A DNA stretch of 64,000 nt from Clostridia bacterium (GTDB lineage Bacteria > Bacillota > Clostridia > Oscillospirales > Acutalibacteraceae). A program made the position numbers and the translations under genes. How positions within the stretch are numbered: position 1 is the stretch's first letter; each line of letters opens with the position of its first letter. Under the pieces are notes generated by a model, which did not search any database, had not been told where the DNA came from, and was given only the letters and a program-made list of their open reading frames with translations. Location of the stretch: the NCBI GenBank assembly GCA_017631955.1, contig JAGBSJ010000029.1, forward strand, positions 1 to 64,000, written 5' to 3'. Below, piece after piece: positions 8,275 to 17,006 of the stretch.

Positions 8275-9678
8275 TTAGTTCTTTTCTTTAAGTGCTTTTT
8301 CTTTGTCTTTCTTTAAGAATGCAAGCATTGGAATAAAGATAAGTGCTGAAATGATTGCTGCATAAAGGAACATCGCCTCAGTAGGAAGAACTTTTTCAGC
8401 ACCGTTTTCCATATATGTAACATCTGAATTCTTTGCTGCAATATTACCGAGTGTAGGACCGATAATCCTTGGCACAAAAAACAAGAAAATCAGTCTTATT
8501 CCCTGAAAAAGCCCGACCTTATCTTTAGGAACATTATCGCGGACTGTTGCACCAAACTGAATCATAATAATAATATATCCAATGAGCCCTGGAGCCAATC
8601 CAATTATAATACCCAGAATATTCTTTGTTGATGAAAGAATAAAAAGACCTAAAGTAAAACAAAGAACGCTTATAATGAATGGTATGGTCTTGCTTTTGGC
8701 ATAAGATTTCATAAGAAGCAAAACACTAATAGCCGTAACAATGAGCGCAATTATTATTGTGAATAACGCTTTACCTGAAAAAAGGTTAACTCCTTTGTTT
8801 TCGGGGATAACCACAGAAACCAAATAAATGAAAAGATATGGGTAAAATACCTGATATGCACAGTTGAAAAGACAACCTGACGAAAGCATTAAATATAGGT
8901 TTTTATTTTCCTTAATAACGCTTGGTTTAAAACCATAAAAAAGGTCTTCCCAATAGCTTGATTCTACTTTTGTTTTTTCCAATCTTCGTTCTTTCTTTGA
9001 TTTTTTTACTTTTGGGGGATTAGTAATAAGAGAAAAACCAAGAACACCTAAAACAATTGCAGATATACCAAAAATAATAGATATTTCATTGTACTCAATT
9101 TTCCCTAATTCGGCAGTTGAAACAAAATAGGTAATAACGCCTGTTGCAACAAATCCCATAATTGTAAATGCTGTTTCAATTTTTGCAGATGTTTCAGGAG
9201 TTGAAACATCTGTAACCCAAGAGCTAAATGCAGCGTCACCAGTTGTTGAACGTAAAAATGCCAAAACAAGTGAAAAAGCAATAATTATTATAGCTGTAGT
9301 AGTAATTATTTCAGACATTTCAGTGAGCCCGAAAAACCTCCCAACATTTCCGCCCCTCACAAAGCTGAAAAGCAACATAAATATACCCCAAATAATATAT
9401 CCAACTGAGATGAAAAGTTTTCTGTTTTTCATTTTCTCACTGAGAGTGCCCATAGCAAAGGTAGCAATACCCGATACGACAGCTGATAATGAAGCAATAA
9501 GATTGATGGTATCAGTTAACGTGAGTGATGCACCCATTGAACCATTCTTGAAAGCTGTGTTATTCAAATAAAGACCAATATACATAGACTCAACGCCGGC
9601 AGCAATTGAGCCCATAAACATAAACATAATCAGTGCTATCCAGACTTTATTTGAAAGTTGTCCTTTTTTATTGCTCAT
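8275..9678 (-). CDS. MFS sugar transporter, paralogue 2
   Basis: The protein is a polytopic carrier of 467 residues with about 12 membrane segments, homologous along its whole length to the product of the next gene upstream (shared segments such as LTLTDTINLIASLSA, GTLSEKMKNRK and LGLFILSSTKNI). The start MSNKKGQ at 9678 is chosen because AGAGGTG lies 6 nt before it; an upstream in-frame ATG has none. It is the third gene of a unit running alpha-glucosidase, MFS, MFS, so uptake of alpha-glucosides is likely. Its loop near residue 230 is more basic (KKSKKERRLEKTK) than in the paralogue. A terminator hairpin at 9709-9736 separates it from the paralogue and may lower its expression. Confidence 0.85.
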   Translation of the reverse strand: MSNKKGQLSNKVWIALIMFMFMGSIAAGVESMYIGLYLNNTAFKNGSMGASLTLTDTINLIASLSAVVSGIATFAMGTLSEKMKNRKLFISVGYIIWGIFMLLFSFVRGGNVGRFFGLTEMSEIITTTAIIIIAFSLVLAFLRSTTGDAAFSSWVTDVSTPETSAKIETAFTIMGFVATGVITYFVSTAELGKIEYNEISIIFGISAIVLGVLGFSLITNPPKVKKSKKERRLEKTKVESSYWEDLFYGFKPSVIKENKNLYLMLSSGCLFNCAYQVFYPYLFIYLVSVVIPENKGVNLFSGKALFTIIIALIVTAISVLLLMKSYAKSKTIPFIISVLCFTLGLFILSSTKNILGIIIGLAPGLIGYIIIMIQFGATVRDNVPKDKVGLFQGIRLIFLFFVPRIIGPTLGNIAAKNSDVTYMENGAEKVLPTEAMFLYAAIISALIFIPMLAFLKKDKEKALKEKN

Positions 9679-9708
9679 AGGTTCACCTCTTTTATTTGCG
9701 CTAAATGT

Positions 9709-9736
9709 CAAAAACGCCGTTTTTCAGGCGCTTTTG
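9709..9736 (-). terminator. Terminator between the two MFS paralogues
   Basis: caaaaacgcc (9709-9718) pairs with ggcgcttttg (9727-9736) with one mismatch. On the minus strand the stem is followed by a U-tract. Confidence 0.6.
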
Positions 9737-9750
9737 TTGTTAATAGGGGA

Positions 9751-11103
9751 TTATTTACTTAATTTTTCCTTCTTCATATTCTTGATAAGTGCAATCATTG
9801 GAATAATAAGGAATATTGCTACAACACCGGCATAAAGGAAGATTGCCTTTGTAGGAAGCACATCTTCAGCGCCTGATGTATTCTTTGTTGCAATATTACC
9901 AAGAGTAGGACCTACTACCATTGGAATAAGTACTGTGAATACCATTCTAATACCTTGGAATAAACCAACATTATCTTGTGGTGTGTAGTCACGTACACTT
10001 GCACCAAGTTGAATTGTAAGTACAAGATAGCCAATAAGTACAGGTGCAATACCAATAACAATTGTCATAATGTGAGTTGATGTTGAGAGAATGAAAAGTC
10101 CTGCAATAAGAAGTATTGAACTTGTAAGGAAAGCAACAGGTTTGTTATTTACTGCAACTTTCATAAGAATTACGATACCCGCAATAATTGTTGCAACTGA
10201 AATAACTGCAGGAACAATTACTCCTGCTGAGAGAAGATTAATATCTGCATTTGCAGGAAGAATAACATCAGTAAGATAAATGATAAGGTAAGGGAAGAAA
10301 ACCTGGAATGCAATATTGAAAATACAAAATGCTGAAAGGACTAAATAAAGTCCGCTGTTTTTCTTAACAACGCTTGGTCTAAAGCCATAGAAAAGGTCTG
10401 CCCAATAGCTTGTGTTTTTCTTTTCAGCATTCTCAAATTTCTTTGGATTATCAATAAGGAATACACCTGCAACACCGACAATTGCAACAAATGCACCCAT
10501 ACCAATAAAGAATACGCTGTATGATATTGTTCCTGCTGTAGCCATACCGCCAACAACCATAATTAAGGCCATGGCAAGGAATCCCATAAATGTTGATGCA
10601 GTTTCAACCTTTGGACGAGATTCAGGAGTTGTAACGTCAGTAACCCAAGCATTGAATGCAGAGTCATTACTTGTTGAACCCATAAATGTCATTATAATAT
10701 CCATTACAATAACAACCCACGCAGTTGCAGTAATGATTTCGCCTGGTTCAGTAAGACCAAAGATTTTCGCAACATTATCTTTTGTGATAAAACCGAAAAG
10801 AGCAGTAATAATACCCCATGCAATATAACCAAAAGAGATAAATGCTTTTCGATTTTTAAGCTTTTCACTAAGAGTACCCATAATGAATGTGGTAACAACT
10901 GCTGTAATTGCAGAAAGTGTAACCATAATGTTTACTGCGTCAGTAAGTGTAAGCGATGCACCTAAAATACCTTCGTTGTAAACACAGTCATTAAGGAATG
11001 TGTTAAAGTACATGTTTTCAACGTTCCAGGCAAGTAAACCCATAAACATAAACAAGAGAATACCTGTCCAGACACGCTTTGAAAGTTTTCCGTTATTATT
11101 CAT
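9751..11103 (-). CDS. MFS sugar transporter, paralogue 1
   Basis: This 450-residue carrier has about 12 membrane segments. Typical elements are the amphipathic start LSKRVWTGILLFMFMGLLAW, the loop TLSEKLKNRKAF between helices 2 and 3, and SYWADLFYGFRPSV in the central cytosolic region. It starts 12 nt after the alpha-glucosidase gene with its own AGAGGT site, so the two are cotranscribed. The expected job is import of the oligosaccharide that the glucosidase hydrolyses. The exact sugar cannot be read from sequence. Confidence 0.88.
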   Translation of the reverse strand: MNNNGKLSKRVWTGILLFMFMGLLAWNVENMYFNTFLNDCVYNEGILGASLTLTDAVNIMVTLSAITAVVTTFIMGTLSEKLKNRKAFISFGYIAWGIITALFGFITKDNVAKIFGLTEPGEIITATAWVVIVMDIIMTFMGSTSNDSAFNAWVTDVTTPESRPKVETASTFMGFLAMALIMVVGGMATAGTISYSVFFIGMGAFVAIVGVAGVFLIDNPKKFENAEKKNTSYWADLFYGFRPSVVKKNSGLYLVLSAFCIFNIAFQVFFPYLIIYLTDVILPANADINLLSAGVIVPAVISVATIIAGIVILMKVAVNNKPVAFLTSSILLIAGLFILSTSTHIMTIVIGIAPVLIGYLVLTIQLGASVRDYTPQDNVGLFQGIRMVFTVLIPMVVGPTLGNIATKNTSGAEDVLPTKAIFLYAGVVAIFLIIPMIALIKNMKKEKLSK

Positions 11104-11115
11104 TTTATTTACCTC

Positions 11116-12789
11116 TTATTTGAAATAGTAAACTCTGCACTCATAAGGACGAGTTACAAATGAGTTGTTTGTAAGTGGAGTGAGTTTGTAGTTAGAGAGA
11201 ACAAGTTCACCCTTTGATAAGTCAATTCCGTCAGGAGCGGTGAAATTCACGCTCTTTTCACTGAATGAGCAAACCACAAGAATTTTTTCGCCATCAAGAT
11301 TTCTCTCATAAACATAAAGTTTATCGCTATTCTTGTAATGCTCTTTGTAATCACCGTAAATTGCAACTTCGTGTTCTTTTCTGAATTTAAGAAGTTTACG
11401 GTAATAGTTAAGAATTGAGTTTTCGTCTGCTTCAGCTTGGGCTACGTTGATTTCTTTGTAATTCTCGTTAAGATTGAACCATGGTTCAACTGTTGAGAAA
11501 CCAGCGTATGCTGAGTCGTCCCATTGAACAGGAGTTCTTGAGTTTTCACGTGAGCCGGCATTTGCCATCTTTAAGAATTTGTCGCCCTTAATACCGATTT
11601 TTGCAAAAGTCTTTTGATTATTGAATGTCATCATATCTTTGAACTCGTCAATTGACTTGAGCTCAATGTTTGTCATACCAATTTCCTGACCTTGATAGAT
11701 GAACGGAGTACCCTTTTGCAAATAGCACATAGTTGCAAGCATCTTTGCACTTTCAACTCTGTATTTAAGTGAGCCGTAACGGTCAACAATTCGTGGATGG
11801 TCGTGATTTTCAAGATAAAGTGTGTGCCAACCCTTGCCATTCATAGCATCATACCATTTCTGGTAGCACTTCTTCATCTTTTTAAGATTAAACGGAGTTT
11901 TCATCCAGTCAGTCATAAAGCAGTCTGCTTCAAGGTGGTCAAAACTGAACATTGTTTTGAGCACCTGACGGTCGCCCTCTGTAACGAATCGAAGAACTTT
12001 TTCAGGAGTGATAAGCGGACCTTCCCCAACTGTAAAGCAGTCGTATTTTGAAAGAACATCATCATGGAATTCTTTAAGATATTCATAAAGGTGAGGACCA
12101 CAGTTGTAATGTTCCATACCGCAAGCTACTGGAATTGGAATAGCGTTAGGAAGTCCCTCGCGTTTTGAAATGTATGTAATAACGTCTTCACGGAAACCGT
12201 CAACGCCCATATCAAGCCAGAATTTCATAACATTCTTAACTTCTTCACGGACTTTTGGGTTATCCATATTTAAGTCTGGTTGACCTTTTGTGAATACATG
12301 AAGGTAATACTCGTCAACTTCTGGCACATATTCCCAAGCACCACCTTCAAACGTTGAAAGCCAGTTGTTAGGAGGTCTTTTGCCGTTTTTACCCTTACCT
12401 TTTCTCCAGATGTAGTAATCGTGATAAGGATTGTCAACGCTCTTGCATGCTTCTTTAAACCACATGTGTTCAGTAGATGTGTGGTTAACAACAAGGTCCA
12501 TAAACACTTTCATACCGCGCTCGTGACAACCGTTAAGAACCTTTTTGAAGGTTTCCATATCGCCGTATTCAGGGTTAATGTCCATATAATCGGCAATATC
12601 ATAACCGTAGTCAGCGTTAGGTGACTTGAAAAGTGGTGAAAACCAGATAGCGTCAATACCTATTGATTTAACATAGTCCAACTTCTCATAAATACCCTCA
12701 AGGTCGCCGATACCGTCGCCATTGGAGTCTTTGAAGCTACGAGGCCAAATCTGGTAAACAACCATTTCTTTGTACCAAGCTTTGTTCAT
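11116..12789 (-). CDS. Alpha-glucosidase / oligo-1,6-glucosidase, GH13
   Basis: This cytoplasmic GH13 enzyme of 557 residues opens with WYKEMVVYQIWPRSFKDSNGDG, the start typical of MalL-type alpha-glucosidases. The four conserved regions are DLVVNH (98-103), GVDGFREDVI with nucleophile Asp 202, the acid/base Glu 256 in VGEGP, and ENHDHPR with Asp 330. A C-terminal beta domain follows (VYERNLDGEKILVVCSFS). There is no signal peptide, so it acts on imported isomalto-oligosaccharides, sucrose-like or related alpha-glucosides. It is the first gene of a unit with two MFS carriers. A TATAAT-like element lies upstream near 12825, but no convincing -35 box was found. Confidence 0.92.
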   Translation of the reverse strand: MNKAWYKEMVVYQIWPRSFKDSNGDGIGDLEGIYEKLDYVKSIGIDAIWFSPLFKSPNADYGYDIADYMDINPEYGDMETFKKVLNGCHERGMKVFMDLVVNHTSTEHMWFKEACKSVDNPYHDYYIWRKGKGKNGKRPPNNWLSTFEGGAWEYVPEVDEYYLHVFTKGQPDLNMDNPKVREEVKNVMKFWLDMGVDGFREDVITYISKREGLPNAIPIPVACGMEHYNCGPHLYEYLKEFHDDVLSKYDCFTVGEGPLITPEKVLRFVTEGDRQVLKTMFSFDHLEADCFMTDWMKTPFNLKKMKKCYQKWYDAMNGKGWHTLYLENHDHPRIVDRYGSLKYRVESAKMLATMCYLQKGTPFIYQGQEIGMTNIELKSIDEFKDMMTFNNQKTFAKIGIKGDKFLKMANAGSRENSRTPVQWDDSAYAGFSTVEPWFNLNENYKEINVAQAEADENSILNYYRKLLKFRKEHEVAIYGDYKEHYKNSDKLYVYERNLDGEKILVVCSFSEKSVNFTAPDGIDLSKGELVLSNYKLTPLTNNSFVTRPYECRVYYFK

Positions 12790-12840
12790 AAAATAACACC
12801 CCTATTTGTTATTGAATTATATACAAATATAAGTATAGCA

Positions 12841-12877
12841 TATAAAATGCAAAATGCAAAGTGCAAAGTGCAAAATT
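12841..12877. repeat. Heptad A-rich repeat (TGCAAAR)
   Basis: Imperfect 7-nt units of the form TGCAAAA/TGCAAAG are repeated here. Related units occur at 13113-13142, 14070-14098, 18147-18175, 18787-18815, 55813-55848, 55910-55942 and 61591-61622, always next to gene ends. They resemble in kind the short tandemly repeated heptamers described in cyanobacteria. Confidence 0.6.
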
Positions 12878-12891
12878 ATTCAAAATAAAAA

Positions 12892-12910
12892 GGTCGGTAA
12901 AACACCGACC
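12892..12910 (-). terminator. Terminator of the rubredoxin gene
   Basis: ggtcggt/accgacc with a 5-nt loop. The minus-strand exit is a U5 tract. Confidence 0.75.
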
Positions 12911-12917
12911 CAATTTA

Positions 12918-13076
12918 TTATTTCTCAGGCGCAAACATTTCTTTGCCCACATGGCATAATGGGCACTCAAAATCAGGGGGCAAATCATCAAATTTTGTAC
13001 CCGGTGTTATGTCCATTTCAGGACATCCTGCATCTTCGTCATACATCCAACCGCATACTTCACAAACATAAACCAT
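12918..13076 (-). CDS. Rubredoxin
   Basis: This is a complete 52-residue rubredoxin, an Fe(Cys)4 electron carrier of anaerobes. The iron ligands are Cys 5 and Cys 8 (CEVCGWMYD) and Cys 38 and Cys 41 (CPLCHVG). The family core W/Y-DxxxGxPxxxIxPGTxFxDLPxxFxCPxC is kept, with the small change CPEMDITPGTKFDDLPPDF. The start at 13076 follows an AAAGG site; a longer upstream frame is only translated leader. Its redox partners are not in the window. It may serve oxygen or peroxide detoxification, as in other Clostridia. Confidence 0.93.
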   Translation of the reverse strand: MVYVCEVCGWMYDEDAGCPEMDITPGTKFDDLPPDFECPLCHVGKEMFAPEK

Positions 13077-13140
13077 AAAAATCAACCTTTCATTGTTTTT
13101 AGTAGTTTGTGGAGTAAGTGCAAAATTATGCAAATTTGCA

Positions 13141-14055
13141 TTATTCTGCTTTTAATGTTGCACTTATCATATAGTGGTCAGAAATGTGAGATGGTGCATT
13201 TACATCATTATGTACTTTGTAATCACTTGCAGTAAAGCCCTTTGTGAAGATGTAGTCGATTGGCTCAATATCTTCAACTTCGCCCCAACCGTGGAATGTA
13301 GGTGTTTTAACCCAACCGCTTGCATTTGTGTAACCTTTATTTTTAAGAAGTTGTACTGATTCACCGTCGTTATACTGATTAAAATCGCCTGTAATTACAA
13401 TAGGTGCATTTTCATATTTCTTTGTAAGATTTTCTGCGCATTCTGAAACTAATCTACCACCAAGATTTTGTGCTTCTACGCTTGTGTTGTCAAAATGAGT
13501 ATTCAAATGAATATATGTAAATCCGTTTGATTTATTCTGGAGTACAACATAAGAGCATACTCTGTGGCAACCTGCACCTTCAAATCGTGATTCTTTATCA
13601 GGAGTTTCAGAAATCCAGAATGTATGGCTTTCAATAAGATTATACTTATCTTTAAGATAGAAAATGCCGTTCATTTCAGATTGTTCTTCGTTTCTGTCAC
13701 CACCGCGTTTAACGCCATAGTAATCGTATTGCGGTAATAATTCTTTAAGGTCAGCAACCCAGAAACTATTGATTTCTTGTACTCCTAATGAGTCGGGGAG
13801 TGTGTTATTAAGCTGATTAGCCCATAAGTGCATTCTTCGTGTGGTGTATGTACCTTTAAGAAGGTTGCCCCAAGGTGCAGCCGTGTTGTAACTTGCAACA
13901 AGAATGTTGTCGTTGTTTTCGATTCTTTCTTGTGCAGATTTGATTTCAACTTCAGGTTTCATAGGAAAAACCATAAAAAATCCCCCAATCAGAATTGTTA
14001 TAATAAGTAAGAATGAAATAACTATTGAAAGTGTTATTTTGATTTTTTTAGACAT
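13141..14055 (-). CDS. Membrane-anchored endonuclease/exonuclease/phosphatase-family protein
   Basis: The 304-residue protein has an N-terminal signal anchor (about 8-32) and then an EEP domain. Motifs visible are VASYNTAA, GVQEIN (metal-binding Glu), GDRNEEQ, YIHLNTHFDN, ITGDFNQYND and SDHYMISA at the C-terminus, which give the Asn/His/Asp catalytic set of the DNase I / sphingomyelinase fold. The location outside the membrane suggests a phosphodiesterase for extracellular nucleic acids or phospholipid headgroups; the substrate cannot be decided. It lies alone between the rubredoxin gene and the divergent trkA. Confidence 0.88.
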   Translation of the reverse strand: MSKKIKITLSIVISFLLIITILIGGFFMVFPMKPEVEIKSAQERIENNDNILVASYNTAAPWGNLLKGTYTTRRMHLWANQLNNTLPDSLGVQEINSFWVADLKELLPQYDYYGVKRGGDRNEEQSEMNGIFYLKDKYNLIESHTFWISETPDKESRFEGAGCHRVCSYVVLQNKSNGFTYIHLNTHFDNTSVEAQNLGGRLVSECAENLTKKYENAPIVITGDFNQYNDGESVQLLKNKGYTNASGWVKTPTFHGWGEVEDIEPIDYIFTKGFTASDYKVHNDVNAPSHISDHYMISATLKAE

Positions 14056-14141
14056 AAATATCAGTCCTTAATTCTGCATTCTGAATTCTGCATTCTTCAT
14101 TAAATATAATTTATCACAAAAACATTGTAAAATCAATCGTG

Positions 14142-14169
14142 TTGTGCTAAAATAATCTTTAGTTATAAT
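14142..14169 (+). promoter_or_regulatory. Probable trkA promoter
   Basis: TTGTGC (14142-14147) and TATAAT (14164-14169) are spaced by 16 nt, and the trkA ATG is at 14191 with AAGGTGAT upstream. Confidence 0.5.
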
Positions 14170-14190
14170 TATTTTTAAGGTGATTATATT

Positions 14191-15549
14191 ATGAAAATTA
14201 TAATTGTTGGTGACGGTAAAGTCGGTGCAACCCTTGTCGAGCATTTGTCCCAAGAGGGTCACGATATAGTAGTCATTGATAAAAATCAGAAAGTTCTTGA
14301 ACAATTAGTAAATTCATACGACGTTATGGGTATCTGCGGAAACGGTGCAAGTTATGAGGTGCAGTTGGAAGCAGGTGTTGATGATGCTGAGCTTTTCATT
14401 GCGGCAACATCTTCTGACGAGCTTAACATTCTTTCTTGCCTCATGGCAAAAAAGGCGGGTGCGGAGCATACAATTGCCCGAGTGCGTACTCCTGACTATT
14501 TGAAACAAACTCCGTTTTTCAAAGATGAGTTAGGACTCAGTATGGTTGTTAATCCCGAATATGACGCGGCAAACGAAATTGCGAAAGTTCTTCGTTTCCC
14601 TAACGCTATAAATATTGAAACGTTTTATCGCGGACTTGTTGACCTTGCCGAAATCAAACTTGAAGCAGGAAATCCGTTGTGTGATATGAAATTAAGTGAG
14701 ATTTTTAATGCATTTGGTATTAAAATTCTTATCTGTGCAGTTCAGAGAAAAGACGAAGTTATTATTCCTCGCGGTGATTTCACACTTAAAGCGGGTGACA
14801 GAATTCATATTACAGCACCTCGTGGTGTACTTGTAAGCTTTATGAAAAAGTTAAAAATTTACAAGCACCGCACAAAAGATATTATGATTATCGGTGGCGG
14901 TAAAATGGGTTATTACCTTGCTCGCCAACTTTGTGAAACAGGTGGCTATAATGTAAAAATCATTGAGCAGGATGCGGCACGTTGTGAGCATCTTTGCGAA
15001 ATGTTGCCCGATGCAAATATAGTTCATGGTGATGGTACTGATAGAGCTATACTTATGGAACAAGGTATTGAAGGGCAAGACGCTTTTGTTGCCCTTACTA
15101 CTATTGATGAAGAGAATATTATTTCTGCAATGTATGCAAATTCTCTTGGAATCGGCAAAACAGTTGCAAAAGTAAACAGGGTTTCATATCAGGTGCTTGA
15201 AAGTATAGGTATGGACAGTGCTTTCTCGTCAAAAGCAATCGCCGCAAACAGAATTGTGGCTTATGTAAGAGCCCTTGAAAATTCAGGGGAAGAATCAAGT
15301 GTCCGCACACTTTATAAACTTGTAGGTGGTCAGGTTGAAGCACTTGAATTCAATATTAACTCTGATTTCCGTGAAATCGGTATTCCACTTAAAGACATTA
15401 AGCTTAAAAGGGATACGCTTATTGCTTGTATCATAAGAAATCACAAAGTTATATTCCCCGGTGGTAACGATTGCATTGAAAAAGATGACAATCTTGTTGT
15501 GGTTACAAAGCGTAATCATATCAGTAGTATTAACGAAATTTTTGAGTAA
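14191..15549 (+). CDS. trkA: Trk potassium uptake regulatory subunit TrkA
   Basis: TrkA is the cytosolic gating ring of the TrkAH potassium importer. The 452 residues hold two tandem RCK units: the first Rossmann domain starts MKIIIVGDGKVGATLVEHL, the second starts at about residue 230 with IMIIGGGKMGYYLARQL, and each is followed by a TrkA-C domain (FNAFGIKILI... and FREIGIPLKDI...). Both glycine-rich NAD(H)/ATP-binding loops are intact. It is 11 nt upstream of trkH, forming a trkA-trkH-alr unit. Confidence 0.95.
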   Translation: MKIIIVGDGKVGATLVEHLSQEGHDIVVIDKNQKVLEQLVNSYDVMGICGNGASYEVQLEAGVDDAELFIAATSSDELNILSCLMAKKAGAEHTIARVRTPDYLKQTPFFKDELGLSMVVNPEYDAANEIAKVLRFPNAINIETFYRGLVDLAEIKLEAGNPLCDMKLSEIFNAFGIKILICAVQRKDEVIIPRGDFTLKAGDRIHITAPRGVLVSFMKKLKIYKHRTKDIMIIGGGKMGYYLARQLCETGGYNVKIIEQDAARCEHLCEMLPDANIVHGDGTDRAILMEQGIEGQDAFVALTTIDEENIISAMYANSLGIGKTVAKVNRVSYQVLESIGMDSAFSSKAIAANRIVAYVRALENSGEESSVRTLYKLVGGQVEALEFNINSDFREIGIPLKDIKLKRDTLIACIIRNHKVIFPGGNDCIEKDDNLVVVTKRNHISSINEIFE

Positions 15550-15560
15550 GGCGAAAACAA

Positions 15561-17006
15561 ATGAATTATAAAATGGTGTTGAAAACCGTAGGTAAACTTT
15601 TACAAGCAGAAGCACTTCTTTTGCTTATACCTATGGCGGTATCAATCTATTTCAAAGAAAATCTTATATATGTTTACGGCATTGTAATTGCTATACTTTT
15701 GGGCGTAGGCACATTGCTTACATTACCAAAACCGAAAACAAGAAACATTTATGCGCGCGAGGGCTTTGCAATAGTTTCACTTTCGTGGGTTTTGCTTTCA
15801 TTCTTTGGTGCATTACCGTTTGTATTTTCAGGCGAGATTCCATCACTTGTTGATGCAATGTTTGAGGTTGTTTCGGGCTTTACAACAACAGGTACAACTA
15901 TACTTGTTGATATTGAGGCAGTTTCAAAAAGTTTACTTTTCTGGCGTGCCTTTACCCATTGGCTCGGCGGTATGGGAATTATCGTATTCGTGCTTGCATT
16001 TTTGCCACAAAAAGATATGCAGTCAATGCATATAATGAGAGCAGAAGTACCGGGACCAAGTGTTGGTAAACTTGTTTCAAAAGCAACAGTTACCGCTCGT
16101 ATTCTATATATTATTTACGGAGTTCTTACAGTAGCTGAAATCGTAGCACTTCTCTGTTGCGATATGCCGTTGTTTGATAGCGTTACAACTGCTCTTTCAA
16201 CTGCGGGTACAGGCGGATTTTCAGTAAAAAATGCAAGTATTGCCGCATATAATAGTTTGTCAATTGAAATTGTGGTTTCATTGTTTATGCTTCTTTTCGG
16301 TGTAAACTTTAACCTTTATTATCTTATGATAATGCGACAGTTCAAACGTGCAATCAAGAGTGAAGAATTCTGGACTTATGTGGGAATTGTTGTTGTTTCA
16401 ACTGGATTAATAGCAATAAATATTCTTCCTTTGGTAAGTTCATTCGGTGATGCTTTAAGACAAGCGGGATTCCAGGTTGCCGCTTTGATTACAACCACGG
16501 GTTTTGGTACTGCAGATTTTTCTGCGTGGCCAACGCTTTCACAGTTTATAGTTGTACTTCTTATGTTCTGTGGTGCATGTACCGGTTCAACAGGTGGCGG
16601 TCTTAAAGTAGGCAGAATTATGATTCTTGTGAAATCTGTATTCCGTGAAATGCGCCGTGCTATTAATCCGCGAAGTGTAAAGTGCATTAAACTTGACGGT
16701 GCAGTAGTTGATAAAGAAATTATCTCAACAACAAGCATTTATTTCACAGTTTATATGTTACTTATCGCATTTGCCACATTCTTGATTTCATTTGATAATA
16801 TTGATTTGCTTGGTGCATTAACATCAGTAATCAGTTGTATCAATAATATAGGTCCGGGGCTTTCAAGCAACGCTATGATTAGTCATTTTGCAGATTATTC
16901 AGATTTCTCAAAAGTGATTTTTACTGCGATTATGCTTATAGGTCGTCTTGAAATATTCCCAATGATTATTCTGTTTTTACCATCAACATGGAAGAAGAGT
17001 GCTTAA
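15561..17006 (+). CDS. trkH: Trk potassium uptake channel subunit TrkH
   Basis: This 481-residue membrane protein has the four quasi-repeated pore loops of the SKT superfamily. Selectivity-filter glycines are seen in FTTTGTTILV (first), STAGTGGFSV (second), ALITTTGFGTADF (third) and CINNIGPGLSS (fourth). The STGGGLKVGRIMILVK motif after the third pore matches the TrkH intramembrane loop. It depends on TrkA for gating. The stop codon is immediately followed by the ATG of alr. Confidence 0.95.
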   Translation: MNYKMVLKTVGKLLQAEALLLLIPMAVSIYFKENLIYVYGIVIAILLGVGTLLTLPKPKTRNIYAREGFAIVSLSWVLLSFFGALPFVFSGEIPSLVDAMFEVVSGFTTTGTTILVDIEAVSKSLLFWRAFTHWLGGMGIIVFVLAFLPQKDMQSMHIMRAEVPGPSVGKLVSKATVTARILYIIYGVLTVAEIVALLCCDMPLFDSVTTALSTAGTGGFSVKNASIAAYNSLSIEIVVSLFMLLFGVNFNLYYLMIMRQFKRAIKSEEFWTYVGIVVVSTGLIAINILPLVSSFGDALRQAGFQVAALITTTGFGTADFSAWPTLSQFIVVLLMFCGACTGSTGGGLKVGRIMILVKSVFREMRRAINPRSVKCIKLDGAVVDKEIISTTSIYFTVYMLLIAFATFLISFDNIDLLGALTSVISCINNIGPGLSSNAMISHFADYSDFSKVIFTAIMLIGRLEIFPMIILFLPSTWKKSA

